A DNA stretch of 64,000 nt from Otis tarda (Eukaryota > Chordata > Aves > Otidiformes > Otididae): the NCBI GenBank assembly GCA_026413225.1, contig CM048553.1, forward strand, positions 141,120,690-141,184,689. Reading direction: 5' to 3'. Positions 37,184 to 49,600 of the stretch are shown one piece after another. A program made the position numbers and the translations under genes. Under the pieces are notes generated by a model. That model saw only the letters and a list, made by a program, of their open reading frames with translations. It ran no database searches and was not told where the DNA came from. The stretch's first letter is position 1; each line of letters begins with the position of its first letter.

Positions 37184-38660
37184 GTAATTCCTGGGAGTTA
37201 CTCTGCTTTAATTTCAAACTGAAAGAAAGCAGCAGGTACTGGGTTTATTTCTTAATTCTTATTTTGAATTTAAGGTAATTGTTCAATTTCAGTGAAATTA
37301 TTTTAAACTTTTAAAGCAGTAAAAATCAGAGTTACGTTTTCTCAGAATTGTAACTGGTTCCAAAGAAATACATAGAAATCATTACAAATCACAAGAGTGT
37401 TTTTTTCACACTTGCTGCTCTGTTGGTCCATTAGACAAAAATTACTCATTTTAGCTGCACTTTTGAATGGGAAATTCCTTAAATATTGCTTCATGTTGTC
37501 TTAGCAAGGGCCAATATTTAATGATTTATGGTACCAAATCTTAGATATTAAAAATAAGTTTCTAAGAAATTGAGTTGTTTCCTTTGCTGTGGCTTAGCAA
37601 CACCGTAATGCAGGGAACTAAGCAGATTAACTGTGTCTCTGTGACACAGCATAGTGTTATGCAGACGTGCCCAGGTAAAATTTCACTAGTTAATGTCAAC
37701 CAGTATATCATCAATATTATGTACATTTAAGGTAGATAGCTGGTCCTACTATATGTCTTGCAACTTTATCAAGTCTTGTTAGTTGAAAAGTTTGCTGCAC
37801 CAATGTGACTGTGTTCGTTTGGCACCCAGACTCACGGTTCTTTGCCACCTTCTAGCTCGTATTGGCCATGAACGCACGAGTCTTGACAAAATAAGAGAGA
37901 ACTTATGTAGTCTTTAATCAACTTGGTTAGTGTTTGCCATCACAGATCAACAGATTCCATTATGGGAGACAGAAATTAAGAGAAAATAGAGTAGTAGTTG
38001 TGTCGTTCTCTGAGAGGGGAAAAAAGTATAGTTAGAAGCTTCAGAACATTTTTTTGGCACTGAAAATGACTAAAATATTTAGTAGCACAAGTCATTTTAA
38101 CTTAGGAGCCAATGTCTGCAAGGTCTTATTGGACACTTACTGTTCCCTGTATACAATAGGAAGGAAATTTAGTATCAACTTAGCAAAGTTACCAACATTT
38201 CTGAGACTTTCTTCTGAACAGCTGCCTAAAATAAGTTTGAATTCCTGTTCTTTTGCCTAAGTTACAAATGCAGTTATTGTTTGTACATATTGTAATATTT
38301 GATAATAAAAATTTATACTCTATTACAAAAGTCATATTATCAAGTCGTGATGCTTTAAAATGCTTTGGAATCCCAGTAGCTAGGTACTCTTAACAAGCTT
38401 CTTTTCTGCAGATTCTATGGAGAGCTGAGAGAGGATACTTCACTCCCAGGAGCATAGTGCTCCATTAGAAATGTTTTCAACTTCAGAGTGTTCTTGTTTG
38501 CTAAAGTTATACTGAGGCTTTAAAAGTTAATCCACTTCACAAAATTGTTACTGTTCTTGTATTTCATAATCTCTTCAGAGTACCTTTCTTTATCTTTAAA
38601 TCTCTGTGGACTAAAACCAAAAGCAGAGAGGATAGATAAGGTGAACATTCTGTCTTCCAG
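37184..38660 (+). other. VPS13B: VPS13B intron, 1.5 kb
   Basis: Unique AT-rich intron between the exon ending at 37183 and the alternative exon at 38661. No repeat family is recognisable. It ends in cattctgtcttccag. Control sequences for the choice between the alternative exons would be expected here or in 38728-39255; I could not identify any specific one. Confidence 0.7.
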
Positions 38661-38727
38661 GCCAGAGGGAGACTGGCAGTCAGGACATTTTGAAGGAATA
38701 TTTCTACAATGCAGAGAAAAGCTTTTG
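38661..38727 (+). CDS. VPS13B: VPS13B alternative exon, human exon 28b equivalent
   Basis: A 67-bp exon with acceptor ctgtcttccag and donor TTG|gtgaga. In the VPS13B frame the codon split from 37183 becomes AGG and the exon reads (R)PEGDWQSGHFEGIFLQCREK and then LL. Aligned from the Trp with the exon at 39256 (WSLGQYGGVFLSCTDKLN), 8 of 18 residues are identical and several others similar (H/Q, F/Y, I/V, E/D). It enters in phase 2 and leaves in phase 0, as that exon does. Its length is 75 nt less, which equals the 25-residue difference I recall between the two long human isoforms. It swaps the tail of one groove strand and drops the 24-25 residues that follow. Tissue use in birds cannot be told from sequence. 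Confidence 0.88.
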
Positions 38728-39255
38728 GTGAGATTTCTTTTAGTAAACTAAGTTGCTTACCTGAATAACTCTTCTTAAGCAACATGTTTTTCTGTATTCG
38801 TATATATATTAAAAAGAATGATTACAAGAACTGTAGTATGACTCACTTTTTAATACTTAATAGCTCATTTTTTTAAAAATAGTACTATGATTTTGTAACC
38901 TATATGAGTACAGCTTTCTGTTCAGTTTCTTGGTTCTTGTAATCATTTTCCTCCTCATTCTAATAAAGCTGTCTGCTGAAAACCCAGGGGTAAGTCCCTT
39001 TTCTTTATGCAAGATTTTACTATGCTTTTGTTCTCATGTATCTTGACCTCTTGCTGTAGGTTGTCCTTTTTTTCCCAGTTTTTTGCTTGACCTGATTGAA
39101 TTTCAGCTTTTTAGGAAAAGGTATGGCGTAGGCTTTATCTTGCAATTACGTAGAACCATGCAAGTGTAATGTAATTTTTTTTTTGCTTATAGCAATTTTT
39201 TTTTTTCCCCTGCTTTTTGTCTTCCCCTCTTCCATGCCTCGCTCATTACCTCAAG
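38728..39255 (+). other. VPS13B: Intron between the two alternative VPS13B exons, 528 bp
   Basis: Short intron separating the alternative exons. It is T-rich towards its end, with several long T tracts (39176-39184, 39197-39208) and a strong pyrimidine region just before the acceptor acctcaag at 39248-39255. At 528 bp it is long enough for splicing, so steric hindrance is unlikely to enforce the choice; the reading frame does. Confidence 0.75.
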
Positions 39256-39397
39256 CCTTGGGGAAGATTCTTGGTCTCTGGGGCAATATGGAGGTGTGTT
39301 CCTTTCCTGTACAGACAAGCTGAACAGACGTACCTTGTTGGTTCGACCCATCAGCAAGCAGGACCCTTTCAGTAATTTCTCTGGCTTCTTTCCATCT
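39256..39397 (+). CDS. VPS13B: VPS13B exon, human exon 28 equivalent
   Basis: A 142-bp exon, phase 2 in and phase 0 out. It reads (S)LGEDSWSLGQYGGVFLSCTD, then KLNRRTLLVRPISKQDPFSN and FSGFFPS. The first half is homologous to the 67-bp exon at 38661; the second half, from RRTLLV onward, is unique to this exon. The acceptor is unusual for its AAG end (ctcattacctcaag) but follows a good pyrimidine tract. The donor is TCT|gtaaga. If the upstream alternative exon were also included, this exon would be read in another frame and meet TAA at 39373-39375. The match to human (SLGEECWSLGQ...LLVRPISKQDPFSN as recalled) is strong. Confidence 0.95.
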
Positions 39398-41194
39398 GTA
39401 AGAATCTTTAAAAATATTTTTTACTACAGAACTTCCACTAATAAATGCCAATTGGAGTAAAAAAAAAATAATTCTCAAATGGCTTTAGTTTTTTTGTCAT
39501 CTACATTTTTTTTGACTGAATATGTATATTGATTATATTACTTCTGTTATTTCCCTCTTATATTTTAGTAATATTTGTCAGTCATTTTTTAGTAGATATG
39601 GGAATGAGAGTTGATGGTTCACAACTTGGTACATAACAGCAGTCCACTGAAGTCAATGGGATTCATTTATATTAAAAGTGAGCACATACAGTAATGTTTG
39701 CAGACCAAGTGTGTAAAAGCCAGTACTGAACATTTTGTTCATGTAGTTCTGATATCTACATAGGAGTTTCAGCACTTTATATTACTGCAATATACTTTTA
39801 TGCAGCCTTTAAAAATTGCTTCCTATGATTATGATAATACAGCAATTAACAATTTAGTATTTGAATCTTTCTTCTGAATGCTTGCTATATTACTTGCTGA
39901 TTCAGAATGTCTCGGTGTGAGATATTCAACCCCTTTTTTTTTTTCTTGCTTTTTATCCTTAAAAGATTTTATATGTCATGACATTGCCCTCTTTATCTTC
40001 TCAAATGTATGGTTGTATAGAATATTTTTATGTTAGTGGAAGTTCTGTGTGGTCTGATTTATTTTCATCATGATTATTGATTGGTAATACTTTTTCCTAC
40101 TCTGTTTGTTTCAGTTCTTATAGGAAATTAACTTACTAATTTGTTTTAATTCACTTAGTCGTAAAAGATTCCAGTTTTTCAGCATTTAAGCTATTCATCC
40201 TATTTATTTAAGAAAGTTATGTTATTTTTCTGTTACAGGGTTTAAATTACATTAAATTGATTTTAATCAAGTTTAAAATGCTGAAAGAAGCAACTACCTG
40301 CAAATGTAGTTGCTTTCATTTGTGCTCACGTAATTAAAGATAATATTTAAACAAACTTATAGAATTAAATTTAAATGTTTATTACACTGTTAAAATAATA
40401 GTTTTCCTAGTTATAATTTTTACATTTTTCACTCACTAACAATGCATGACTGAAAGACTTTCAAAGATGAGTACTGTACTATACGCCTTCTGGTAGCTAA
40501 GCATTTAACTGTTATCTTTATCTAGGAAATCTATCCTTCTAAGTGAAGGAATCTGCTATTTCTAAAGTACAGTGCAACATATCTTTATTTGAGTGATGTG
40601 CTTTAGCACATGGTACAGCTGTTCTCTTTAAATACTCAGAGGTAATGAGGGCAACACCTGGTCAATTCTTAGAGTATTTAGTTGACTATGGGTAGTTTAT
40701 ACACCCATGTTTAGATGGGGTGAACCTATCTCAGCACCCAAGCAGTATTTTAGCACCTATGTTGCTTGCACATACAGAAGGAGCAATGCAAGGGAGTAAG
40801 ATTTAGTTCTAAAATGTCTAAAGTGAGACAGAAATCAAAATATGTAACTGTGTGAAAAATATCAGAAAACATTTGGTAAATTTAGACTCTTGAATATATG
40901 GGAGGATTTTTTGGCTGATTGGATTTTAATTTCATACAACATAAATAATCAAAAAAGAAAAAAATGTTCACCAGTTCATAGTTTTAGCTGACACAAAGTG
41001 AAGTGTGGACACACTGTGGACCAATTGTCCACTCAAAAAAAATGAAAGGAATTTTTTCTACTGTTCAGAGACAATGGAAAGATATTAGAAAATGTAGAAC
41101 ACTAGGCGTCCTAACTAACAGAGAATGTGGCAATTGATGGATATTGTATGTGTATGTTTTTTCAGCAGGTTTTTTTTTCTTTTCCTTGAAACAG
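39398..41194 (+). other. VPS13B: VPS13B intron, 1.8 kb
   Basis: Unique AT-rich intron. No LINE, LTR or RNA gene recognisable. The acceptor is preceded by a long pyrimidine tract (gtttttttttcttttccttg). Confidence 0.7.
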
Positions 41195-41603
41195 ACAACT
41201 GCAAAACTTTTAGATGGCTCACACCAACAGCATGGATTTCTTTCTCTCACTTATACCAAAGCTGTGACAAAAAATGTGCGGCACAAACTGATATCAAGAA
41301 ATGAACGGAGAACATTCCATAAGCTATCAGAAGGTCACACTGATGGTTCTCCTCACTTTCTTCATGAGATCCTTCTTTCTGCTCAGGCCTTTGATGTAGT
41401 CCTCTGTTTTCCATTGCTTTATGCAATTGCAAGCATTTTTCAAGCCAGGTTGCCGAGGAGTCAAAAGGAGAAAAGAAAATCACCAGGTCAACCTATGAGA
41501 ACTCATGCTCTAACTTCCCGCAACTTGCCTCTGATTTATATCAACACTGGTGTAATAAGAGTCTTCTTTCCCAAAAATGAGGAAGATCATCATACTGCAG
41601 AAG
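41195..41603 (+). CDS. VPS13B: VPS13B exon, human exon 29 equivalent
   Basis: The longest exon of the window, 409 bp, phase 0 in and phase 1 out. Order of parts: TTAKLLDGSHQQHGFLSLTY, TKAVTKNVRHKLISRNERRT, FHKLSEGHTDGSPHFLHEIL, then the strand-helix pair LLSAQAFDVVLCFPLLYAIA followed by SIFQARLP that closes a groove repeat. A basic linker follows (RSQKEKRKSPGQPMRTHALT), then a new unit starts with SRNLPLIYINTGVIRVFFPK and the acidic end NEEDHHTAE. The HEILLSAQAFDVVL... IASIFQA pattern is the same strand-plus-helix signature as at 17790/22651. The donor is AAG|gtattt. If both alternative exons upstream were skipped, this exon would be read from the wrong frame and stop at TAG 41211-41213. Confidence 0.97.
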
Positions 41604-44600
41604 GTATTTTATGTTAGAGAATTTTTGCTGTCCAGTATTGTAGACAAATACTCTAACTTAGTTAAGTTGCTGACCATTGCTAAGGCCTTTATTTAAGGGT
41701 CAGAGTTAGGAAATGTTCATGCTACTTCTCTGCAGATTTGCTAAACAGTTTTTTAGGTATTTATTTGATCTTTGTTTTCCCTTTAAATTTTTCTTATAAC
41801 ATAATTGCAACAAGTACAGACAGTGAGAATTTACATAAATAATTATTTTTTTTTTTTTTTGCCAGCATCCTCTACAATTTTTCAACTGGGAGTGCTGAAA
41901 ATACAGAAAGATAAAATTAGACTGACTGTGTTGGCAAGAAAGAATTATTATTCTGGTTGGAAGGGAGTTCTAGGGCATGCTGTCAAGGAAATATTTTTTT
42001 TACAAGTATGCTTTTGTAGCTCTGTAGCTGTATACTTCATTAAAAATAAGTTATTAAAAACTTTGTCTTGTTGCTATCCCTTGCTTGAAAGTATATACAA
42101 AGAACAGAATTTCCATGGTTAAGCATGGATATAGGAAGAAAAACTATGTGTGCTTTTAAAGAGTAATACTAAAAGATTAGCTTTACGATATTAATAAGAA
42201 AGTCAGCTGACCTCTTCTACTGGAAAATTCTGAAATATCATCACTATGAAAATCAGTTTCAGGAGAAATCATTCTCCTTTCATTTCTTCTTTCACCCCAG
42301 ATTTTCCCAAACTGTCATCTGTTTCTGAATGTGAAATGAATTGCTTCTCTCTTCTACTGCTTATTGCCTTCAAGAACAACAGAAATTAGAAACAATAGTA
42401 AGGAGTAAGAGTTGAATACGACTCACGTTACTGATGTGCTAGGTCAGCAAAGTGTTATGTATGCTGGAGGAGTGCCCCCATAAGACCTCATTCATCACTT
42501 ATTGATTGAGAGATTTTTCATCCATTAAGATTTGCATGTTTCAAGTTGTGATCACTGCAGTAAAAGTAGAAAAACAATACTCTCTGTTTCTTTTCCGGTC
42601 AATCATCTGCTGTTCATACTTTGTACCTACTGATGGCTAACAAAACTATGCTCCCCCAAAAGAACACATGTAATTGTGACTTTACATATAGAGTTTAAAA
42701 AAAAAAGCAAATCTGTTGTTTATTTGTGCAGTCCAAGAACTTGCACTATGAACTATGATACACAAACGCTATGAAATAATCTAAATAATGTTTTTTCTCC
42801 TGACTAATTTACATATACACATGCATGAATAAACCCACACAATTTTATAGCATTGTAGTTTCATGGTTGTTGCAGCAACACGAGATTAACATTTCTTTCT
42901 GTAGTGGACTTGAGGGCAGCATTCTATCCTAGGCAATAAGCAATGCTACTTTCCCTCAGTGTTTGATTTGTTAATACATCAGATGGTGTTTCAAGCTCTG
43001 GCCAGCAACCCTCACTTACTTAGGGGTGGAGTGAAGACAACTGAAAATATAAAAGCAATGTATAACAAATAGAAACAAGGAATACTATAGCAGAATACTA
43101 TAAATAAAAAATGTAAATTGAAAAAAAAAATAAAAGAAGGGAAAATCCACATCTGGCTGGAGGACAATGGGAACTTTTAAAATATATACTAGGAGCAAAA
43201 TATCAGGAATCACTAGAAAGGACATGATGAATTTGTTGATAGTGAAAAAGAAAAGGGAACATATTGAATAAACGTATGTCCTGCATTTGTAGAAGTGATA
43301 TATTCTTGTCACATGAGCATGGCTCCTACTTTGAAGTCTGTCATAACATATGGTCTGTAACATCCTCCTTGCTTACTATTAAACGGCTTCAAATCAGTCA
43401 GACTGAGTAACTTGTGCTGAGGGATCTTAGTCTTCTGAGGGTAATTTTTAACACACCTTGAAAGAGCAGGTTTTAGACAGCTGAAGGTATATCTAGTAAA
43501 ATGAAAAGTGTGATGTTCAAATAAAATTAAGATGGGTAGCTTTATTGTTCTCCCTCAGAGAACATAAAGGAAAAAAAATCTGTTACAGGATTCAGTTAAT
43601 AAATAATTACATATTTGTTACACAATAACGAATATGGTTTTATGGAAAATTAGTGTTGTTAAACACATCCAATTTCCGTTCTTCATTATGGTTACAGATC
43701 TAAGTTGATAAAATGTTTGCAAAGATTTGATATGCTTAGACTTTTGTAAGGAGTTTGACATTGTGTCTCATGGCATTGTAATTTAAATGTATCTCCACAT
43801 AATATCCATGGAAATGTTAAATGAATTAAAATTGGCTAACTAGAAGTCTTAAAAAGAAAAAAAAAAAGTCAGTTGGGAGTAATAAATGAAATTGGTATTT
43901 AATAATGAGGAAGTAAATATAAAACCATTACTGCTAGCATCAACATATGTTGCAAAGAATTTCCTAAGGGAAAAATGGTAAGAACTCTATAGACCATGCA
44001 TCTGGATCACTGTGCTTACATCACTGCTTGTAGAAAATATGCTAAACCTTCTAAAGCTAAAGTTATGTATCAAGGAGAAAATTTATGCAGGCTATATAAT
44101 CAGGACTAGAGGGACTATCCTGGGAGACAGTGGCTGAAAACAGCTTAAGGGTCACAGTGGACTTTGTGAAAAGAAATAAGGGCAGTAGCTGTTCTTCTGC
44201 ATATGGCAGATGGTGGAATATCATATCCAATTTGCTTTATATTGTAAGAATGGGAATTGGTAAAACTGGAGAGGGTGCTGGAAAGCACCACAAACGTTAA
44301 TCCAAGTGTCGGAGAAGAAGCCTTATGGGGAAGGATTAAAAGAGCATAGTGTGTTTAGCTCAACAAAAAGAGATGAGTGTGTAAAACCAAGTGAGATTGT
44401 GAACAACATTATTACACTTGGGTCTGTAAGTTTTTCCTAGGTTGTACTTATATTGTGTAGTGGAGACTTCTTTTTCCCCCTCAAATTTTTTACCGTTTAT
44501 AATGACTCTCATTATGTTTACTGCATTATTCCCATAATTTGAAAAGCTAATGGGAAAATTCATGGGTTAGTGAATGGAGATACGAATTCATCATCCTAAG

Positions 44601-46524
44601 TCGTGACTCAGATTACCACTCATTAGAAACCAGCTGTAAATATTAACACCTATAATTATTTCTGGTTTAAGATTGACTTAATTCCTTGACCTACGGGAAG
44701 CAGTACACAAAAGAACCATGCCCATCCTTGAAAAGAAAAATCCTACAACGCTTACATAATAGAGACTGTCATGAGGAGTGCTGTATTTACTTTGATTTGC
44801 TAAGTGTCAGAGACAAATTAAAATTCTTAGCCTAAGATATATTTTATTAGGAACCACTTCTCAGAAAGTGGTTAACCTAATTAAGTTGCAATTACAATCT
44901 GAAGTGTGTTTAATACCTTCACTCCTCTTTCTTAATGTGAGTATCAGAAAAAAAAAATCCAACACATTAAGTGTACAGTGGCAGGAATTCTAATACTTAG
45001 TACAATGCCTTACTCATTTTTTTATCTAAAAGTTGAAAATATATTTTCTGATTTTGTCACAAACAGGATTTTGTTGTCATCTTAACTTTTCTACCTTAGT
45101 TCTGGCAACAAAACCATCTGTTTATGGTTTTGCTCTACTTTGGAAACTTAAAGGATTTGACTTTGCTTTTTAAGTAGATGAGGTTCTTTTAAGAACATCT
45201 CTTGTATTCTGATTTATTTGTGTGTCGGAACTTACACTACCACTCTGCTGCATGTTTACTGTGGTATTCCCTACAATTGTTTCAAAATATCATATTAGAA
45301 TTTCTGTTAATTCTGTGATTTCTTGTGTCTCTTTAAAAATGTAGCCGCAAAGCGTGGTGTCTTATTCACTGAGACATTAACAGATCTGGAGAAGCCATTT
45401 TTTAAGCTCACAGATTTCACTGGTTCTTTCCACACCAAGCATTTCACTCTTCAGTAGAATATTTAAACTCTGTTCTGCTGCTATTATTTTGTTTTCAAAA
45501 CTCATATATGAGAGTCTTGTAGAATTTCCTTGGACATGGGAGCAAGTGTGATGTTCCATCCGTGTTATGTATCACACTGATGCTGAAGTGAGCCATTTCA
45601 TTGCAGATTGTAAACTCTTGCATCACATGTTCTCAGGAGCTTCCTAGTTACTAGGAAGTCATCTGTGCAGAAGCTTATCCAAATGCTTTGTGTATGTCTG
45701 TGTCTGCTTAGAAGGAGATGCAGTAGACTCAGTTTTTTCCTGTAAGGAAACTTCACAGAGTTTGTTTACTACAAGAAATGTGGTACTACTTTTGTCTGGG
45801 CAGAACTTTGGTTTTCTATCTAACATGACCACTGCTTTTAAAACTAAAGATTTGTACATGTGGCTGAAATTTGAATACGATGGAGATGAAGTGGAAAGCA
45901 GAGATTTTTCTTCTTGGAATAATTTTGTTATTGATGTGGAATTTACTGTCCAGTGCTACATCTTGTTCTTTCTATATGTGTCAGATTTCAGATTCTCTTG
46001 TTTCAGTCCTTGTGTTTGAACTTTTCTTGTGTGTTGCAACCCATACCAAATGCTACTAGGATGGTTATATTGTAATATCCTGCAGTGTTTTACATCTAAA
46101 GGACCTAGGCCCATATCAAAAAGGGTGCATGATTTAGAGTGCTTTACAGGCTGATATTTCAGCAGATAATTATTGGAGAAACAGACAGATCACAAAGAAG
46201 TCTTGTGGGATCAACATCATTTTGGACCCCAAAAAAACTGAAATAAAAAAGCGTCAGAAAAAATGAAAAGTTGCAGACCAGGATTTAGTTGTGTGATAAA
46301 ACTCTGTGGGGAAATTAAATTACAATAGTTTTGTCTTTTATGTATCACAATAATGCTATTGACTTTATGGCACTTTTTTTTTGCATTAATTGTTGCTCCT
46401 GAGCAGCACTGAATCCTTAGCAGACATTCTTATTTAGATTTTTTTAAGAAACAGTTTTTCAGTGTTTCTCCTATGTGCATTTGACTTTTAATCAAACACA
46501 TATTTTCTCTTCTCCCAACTACAG
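41604..46524 (+). other. VPS13B: VPS13B intron, 4.9 kb
   Basis: AT-rich intron with a decayed CR1 copy at about 43600-44370. A small perfect 8-bp inverted repeat (cttcctag/ctaggaag) lies at 45640-45658. Open frames such as 45690-46019 (109 codons) show no recognisable similarity. The acceptor of the next exon is tctcttctcccaactacag. Confidence 0.65.
43600..44370 (+). mobile_element. Old decayed CR1 LINE copy
   Basis: The order of landmarks follows CR1. First comes a coding part with tttgatatgcttagactttt, gtaaggagtttgacattgtg and ctcatggcattgtaa (the region for a D-F-K-K-A-F-D-T-V-type motif). Later come cagcttaagggtcacagtgg, actggagagggtgctggaaa, caagtgtcggagaagaagcc and ttatggggaaggattaaaag. 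Divergence is high and many stops interrupt the frame, so it is an ancient copy of a different CR1 subfamily from 34316-35441. Limits are approximate. Confidence 0.65.
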
Positions 46525-46636
46525 CTAATCCAGCAATTAAAGAAGACACTTTGGTTCTCAAGATTGGATCTGTCTCTATGGCTCCTCAGGCTGACAACCC
46601 TCTTAGTAGAGCTGTGCTCAGAAAAGACATTTATCA
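46525..46636 (+). CDS. VPS13B: VPS13B exon, human exon 30 equivalent
   Basis: A 112-bp exon, phase 1 in and phase 2 out. It completes Glu-Ala (G|CT) and reads (A)NPAIKEDTLVLKIGSVSMAP, then QADNPLSRAVLRKDIY and leaves with CA of a Gln codon. DTLVLKIGSVSMAPQADNPL is a groove strand followed by a conserved loop; human is recalled as DTVVLKIGSVAMAPQADNPL. The donor is CA|gtaagt, a very good site. The next human exon begins RALNLGILRDPGSEIED; no counterpart was found in the remaining 17.4 kb, so the gene continues beyond the window. Confidence 0.95.
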
Positions 46637-49600
46637 GTAAGTGTTGGAGGAGGGGTTTGGGTTTTCATAAATGGTCTCAGAAAAATTCATTTTGTGAGAA
46701 GTTAATTGATCAATAAAACGGGTACGTGCAGCCTGTAAAAATACCTTTCACATACAATCTTTTGATATTCCAAACCAGGTTTTTCTGATTTTCTTCACTT
46801 GTGGGCTTTCAAATCCATTTAGACAAATCAAGTTCTTCTGTGAAGTGCTGATGAATAACAGAATTTAAATGTCAAGTCATTACAAAGCTTAAGCTCACAG
46901 ATGAGAACATTTTAAGAGACTTTCTTTTATTCAGCTACTACTAAGTTCACCTAAGAGAAAAAGAAATTTTTTTTTGTGACTACCAAAGTGCTCAGTAGCC
47001 GTATAGTGTGAAGGAGATAGATCTTAATAATATAAATGGTAAACATATATTCAAACTGTAGGATTCTTGATGTCGTGTAGATCAAAGCTGAAAGGAATGC
47101 AAACTTCTAAGGAGCTCTTTCCCAGTGAACACATTTTCTGTGAAAATGTCATGCTCTGGATTGTGTCACTAAGTATGTGCAAACCACACTAATCATATAT
47201 AGGCAGCAAAACTGGTGAACATATGTAATCAACATGATAAAAGTCATATATGATTCTTAGTAGAGTTGGCACTGTTGCCAGACATGAAAGTATAGTTGCA
47301 AATAATACCAAGTGAGAAAAGTCACAGAAATACAGATGAACAAGTGTCTCATACTTCCCGTTGGTCTGTTTTTCAGATGTGGCAATATTTTTAACTACTT
47401 CATAGTGCTCTTCAACAGAAATTACAAACATCAAAATCTTTTTCCCAGAAGTAAAACATTTACTGCCTAGAAAATGACAGCAAGTCTTACTTTTTGTCAA
47501 GACTAGGAATTTTAGGAGACCATGAAATATCTCCAGTTTCTCTTCTGATCACTTAGAAGTTGTAAGAGAGTATTTTTCTTCGTATTTCCATGTGGAAATC
47601 TTTAAATTAGTGGTTTTGCTTGTATGTTTAGTTATAGTAGTTTGTTGGTTTGGTTGGATGTTTTGTATCTGTTGTATTATGGAGCTTTCATGGCAGAGAT
47701 CTTACAGCCTGACACCAGCAACAACTTTAGGTGGCAGGACCTGATCTAAATTTCAGTGCGTTCACAGGTGAAAGAGATCTTCCCGACATTTGTACATGTT
47801 CTTCCTGCTTCTGCCCTCTCTGTCTGACAAGACTCCCATCTGATAATTACTTTGAGAGTTACAGAACCAAATGTAGATTCCACTTTTCTCACAGCAACCA
47901 AAAATTTATCAGAAAATCCACTATCATAAAGTGAAATCTGCAAGTTCCAGCTTCTGTAAAGTTGTTTCTGTCCCCTAGGGGAACTGTGCAGTGTTCCTTG
48001 TTTGCACATGACAAATCAGTGAGTAAGCAACAGGAGGGATGCGATTTACATCTAAAATCAATGAAGCTATGCCAGTTTACATTTTTGAGTCTTTGCATCT
48101 GTGCATCTTTGCATCTCTGGCTGTACCTGAAATGCAGAAATTCTGTGCATTTCAAACCAAAAGTCACTCAATTGCTTAAAGGTTCTGATGTCTTTTTGCA
48201 TTATGGATCTCTGGGTCTTATATACATAAATGTTCCAGACTGGATTTGTGCAGTGTATATTTGGTTTTCATAGTTTTATACAGTTACAAAATGCTCCAGT
48301 CCTCCTTTGGAAATCGAGTCACCAAATGGGTAAGGTAGAAATAAGCACTGGACCACGAACATCTATCGTCTGACTGTTACTGGCTTCTTTGTGACCAGTC
48401 TCACAACGTCGTGCTTCCTGCATCTTTTTCTGAGAAATGTCTGCCATTTTCAGTAATTTCCTCTAACTGCTTCAGTGACAATTTTTCTAATTTCTCAGCA
48501 GCTGTCAAATGACTCAGTCTTATCTTTCATCCTTTAATCATCCAATTATACTAGCTTTAGTGTTTTTAAAATATGTTGAGGGAAAGAGTCAAGTTACTTT
48601 GCAGTTTTATGAGACAATATTGAAGTTGGTAGTGGGTGGTCTTCTGGTTTTGGGTAGAGGCTTACTGTTTTGATCTGTTTAAGCAAGCTTCAACACTTTT
48701 GAGCGATATGAATTCATATTATTTAATTAAAAATATTAAGATTCCAGTTTGGAGTCAAAGTAGTTGCATTTTATAATTACATATTCTTTGATCCAGAACA
48801 TAGTACAGTTACAGAAGCATGGTTGAAGATAGCTGTTCATTTTCTTACATGGTAGTCAGTGCTGTCAGACCAGTGGAGTTGTGAGTGGAATTTCACTGTT
48901 TGTTGGTTTTTCTTTAGAAAATAAGATAATACAGACATTTTTTGTGTTGTTAGGGCAGGACACACAGTCTGTATTCAAGGAAAAAAAAAGTCCAGTGGGA
49001 TATTTTTAATGCATAGGCCTGATGTTTGTGTTGTTTTCTCCAAATACGGATTTTCTTAACTTACACAGTGTTTGCCCTTTTTAACCTGCCCACAGTAGAT
49101 GGTACTAGATAGCGAAAACATGTAACTGGAGCTAATAAAGAATGCTTAAAAATCAAGTAGTAAAATGAGCAAACTCACACAATGTGTAACATTTATTTTG
49201 GTGAAAGATTTGTTACGAAATATCAGCAGACGTACAAGTAGTACAATATCCAACTTAAGAGACTCTAAAAAAAATTACAGCAGTGTGTTGATTACTGAAG
49301 AATTAGCTGCTACGGCATTCTAATAATCCCAACATGTCATCTTCTGTCTTTTCCAACCTCTCTTCTCCTCTAATTTGCTGCTGCTGCTTTTAATAGAATA
49401 AAAGAAAATAAATCATTGTCTGAACCACTGTCTTTACAGTGTTTCTGGAGTGGGGATACAAGCTTAATTTGCGGTGTCACTTTGGTTTAAACAGTCTTCT
49501 GTTTAGGTCTGAACTACAACCACATGCAATTAGTGTCACTTTTGTAGTGTTTCATGAGAAAAAAGAATTTTTGCTTCTCAGTTAGAAACTGTTCTTTTAG

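Noticed and set aside
45690-46019. 109-codon open frame with VCVCLEGDAVDSVFSC at its start, as a possible extra exon
   Set aside because: No match to the VPS13B order between GTEEDHH and ANPAIK, where the protein is contiguous, and no other similarity.
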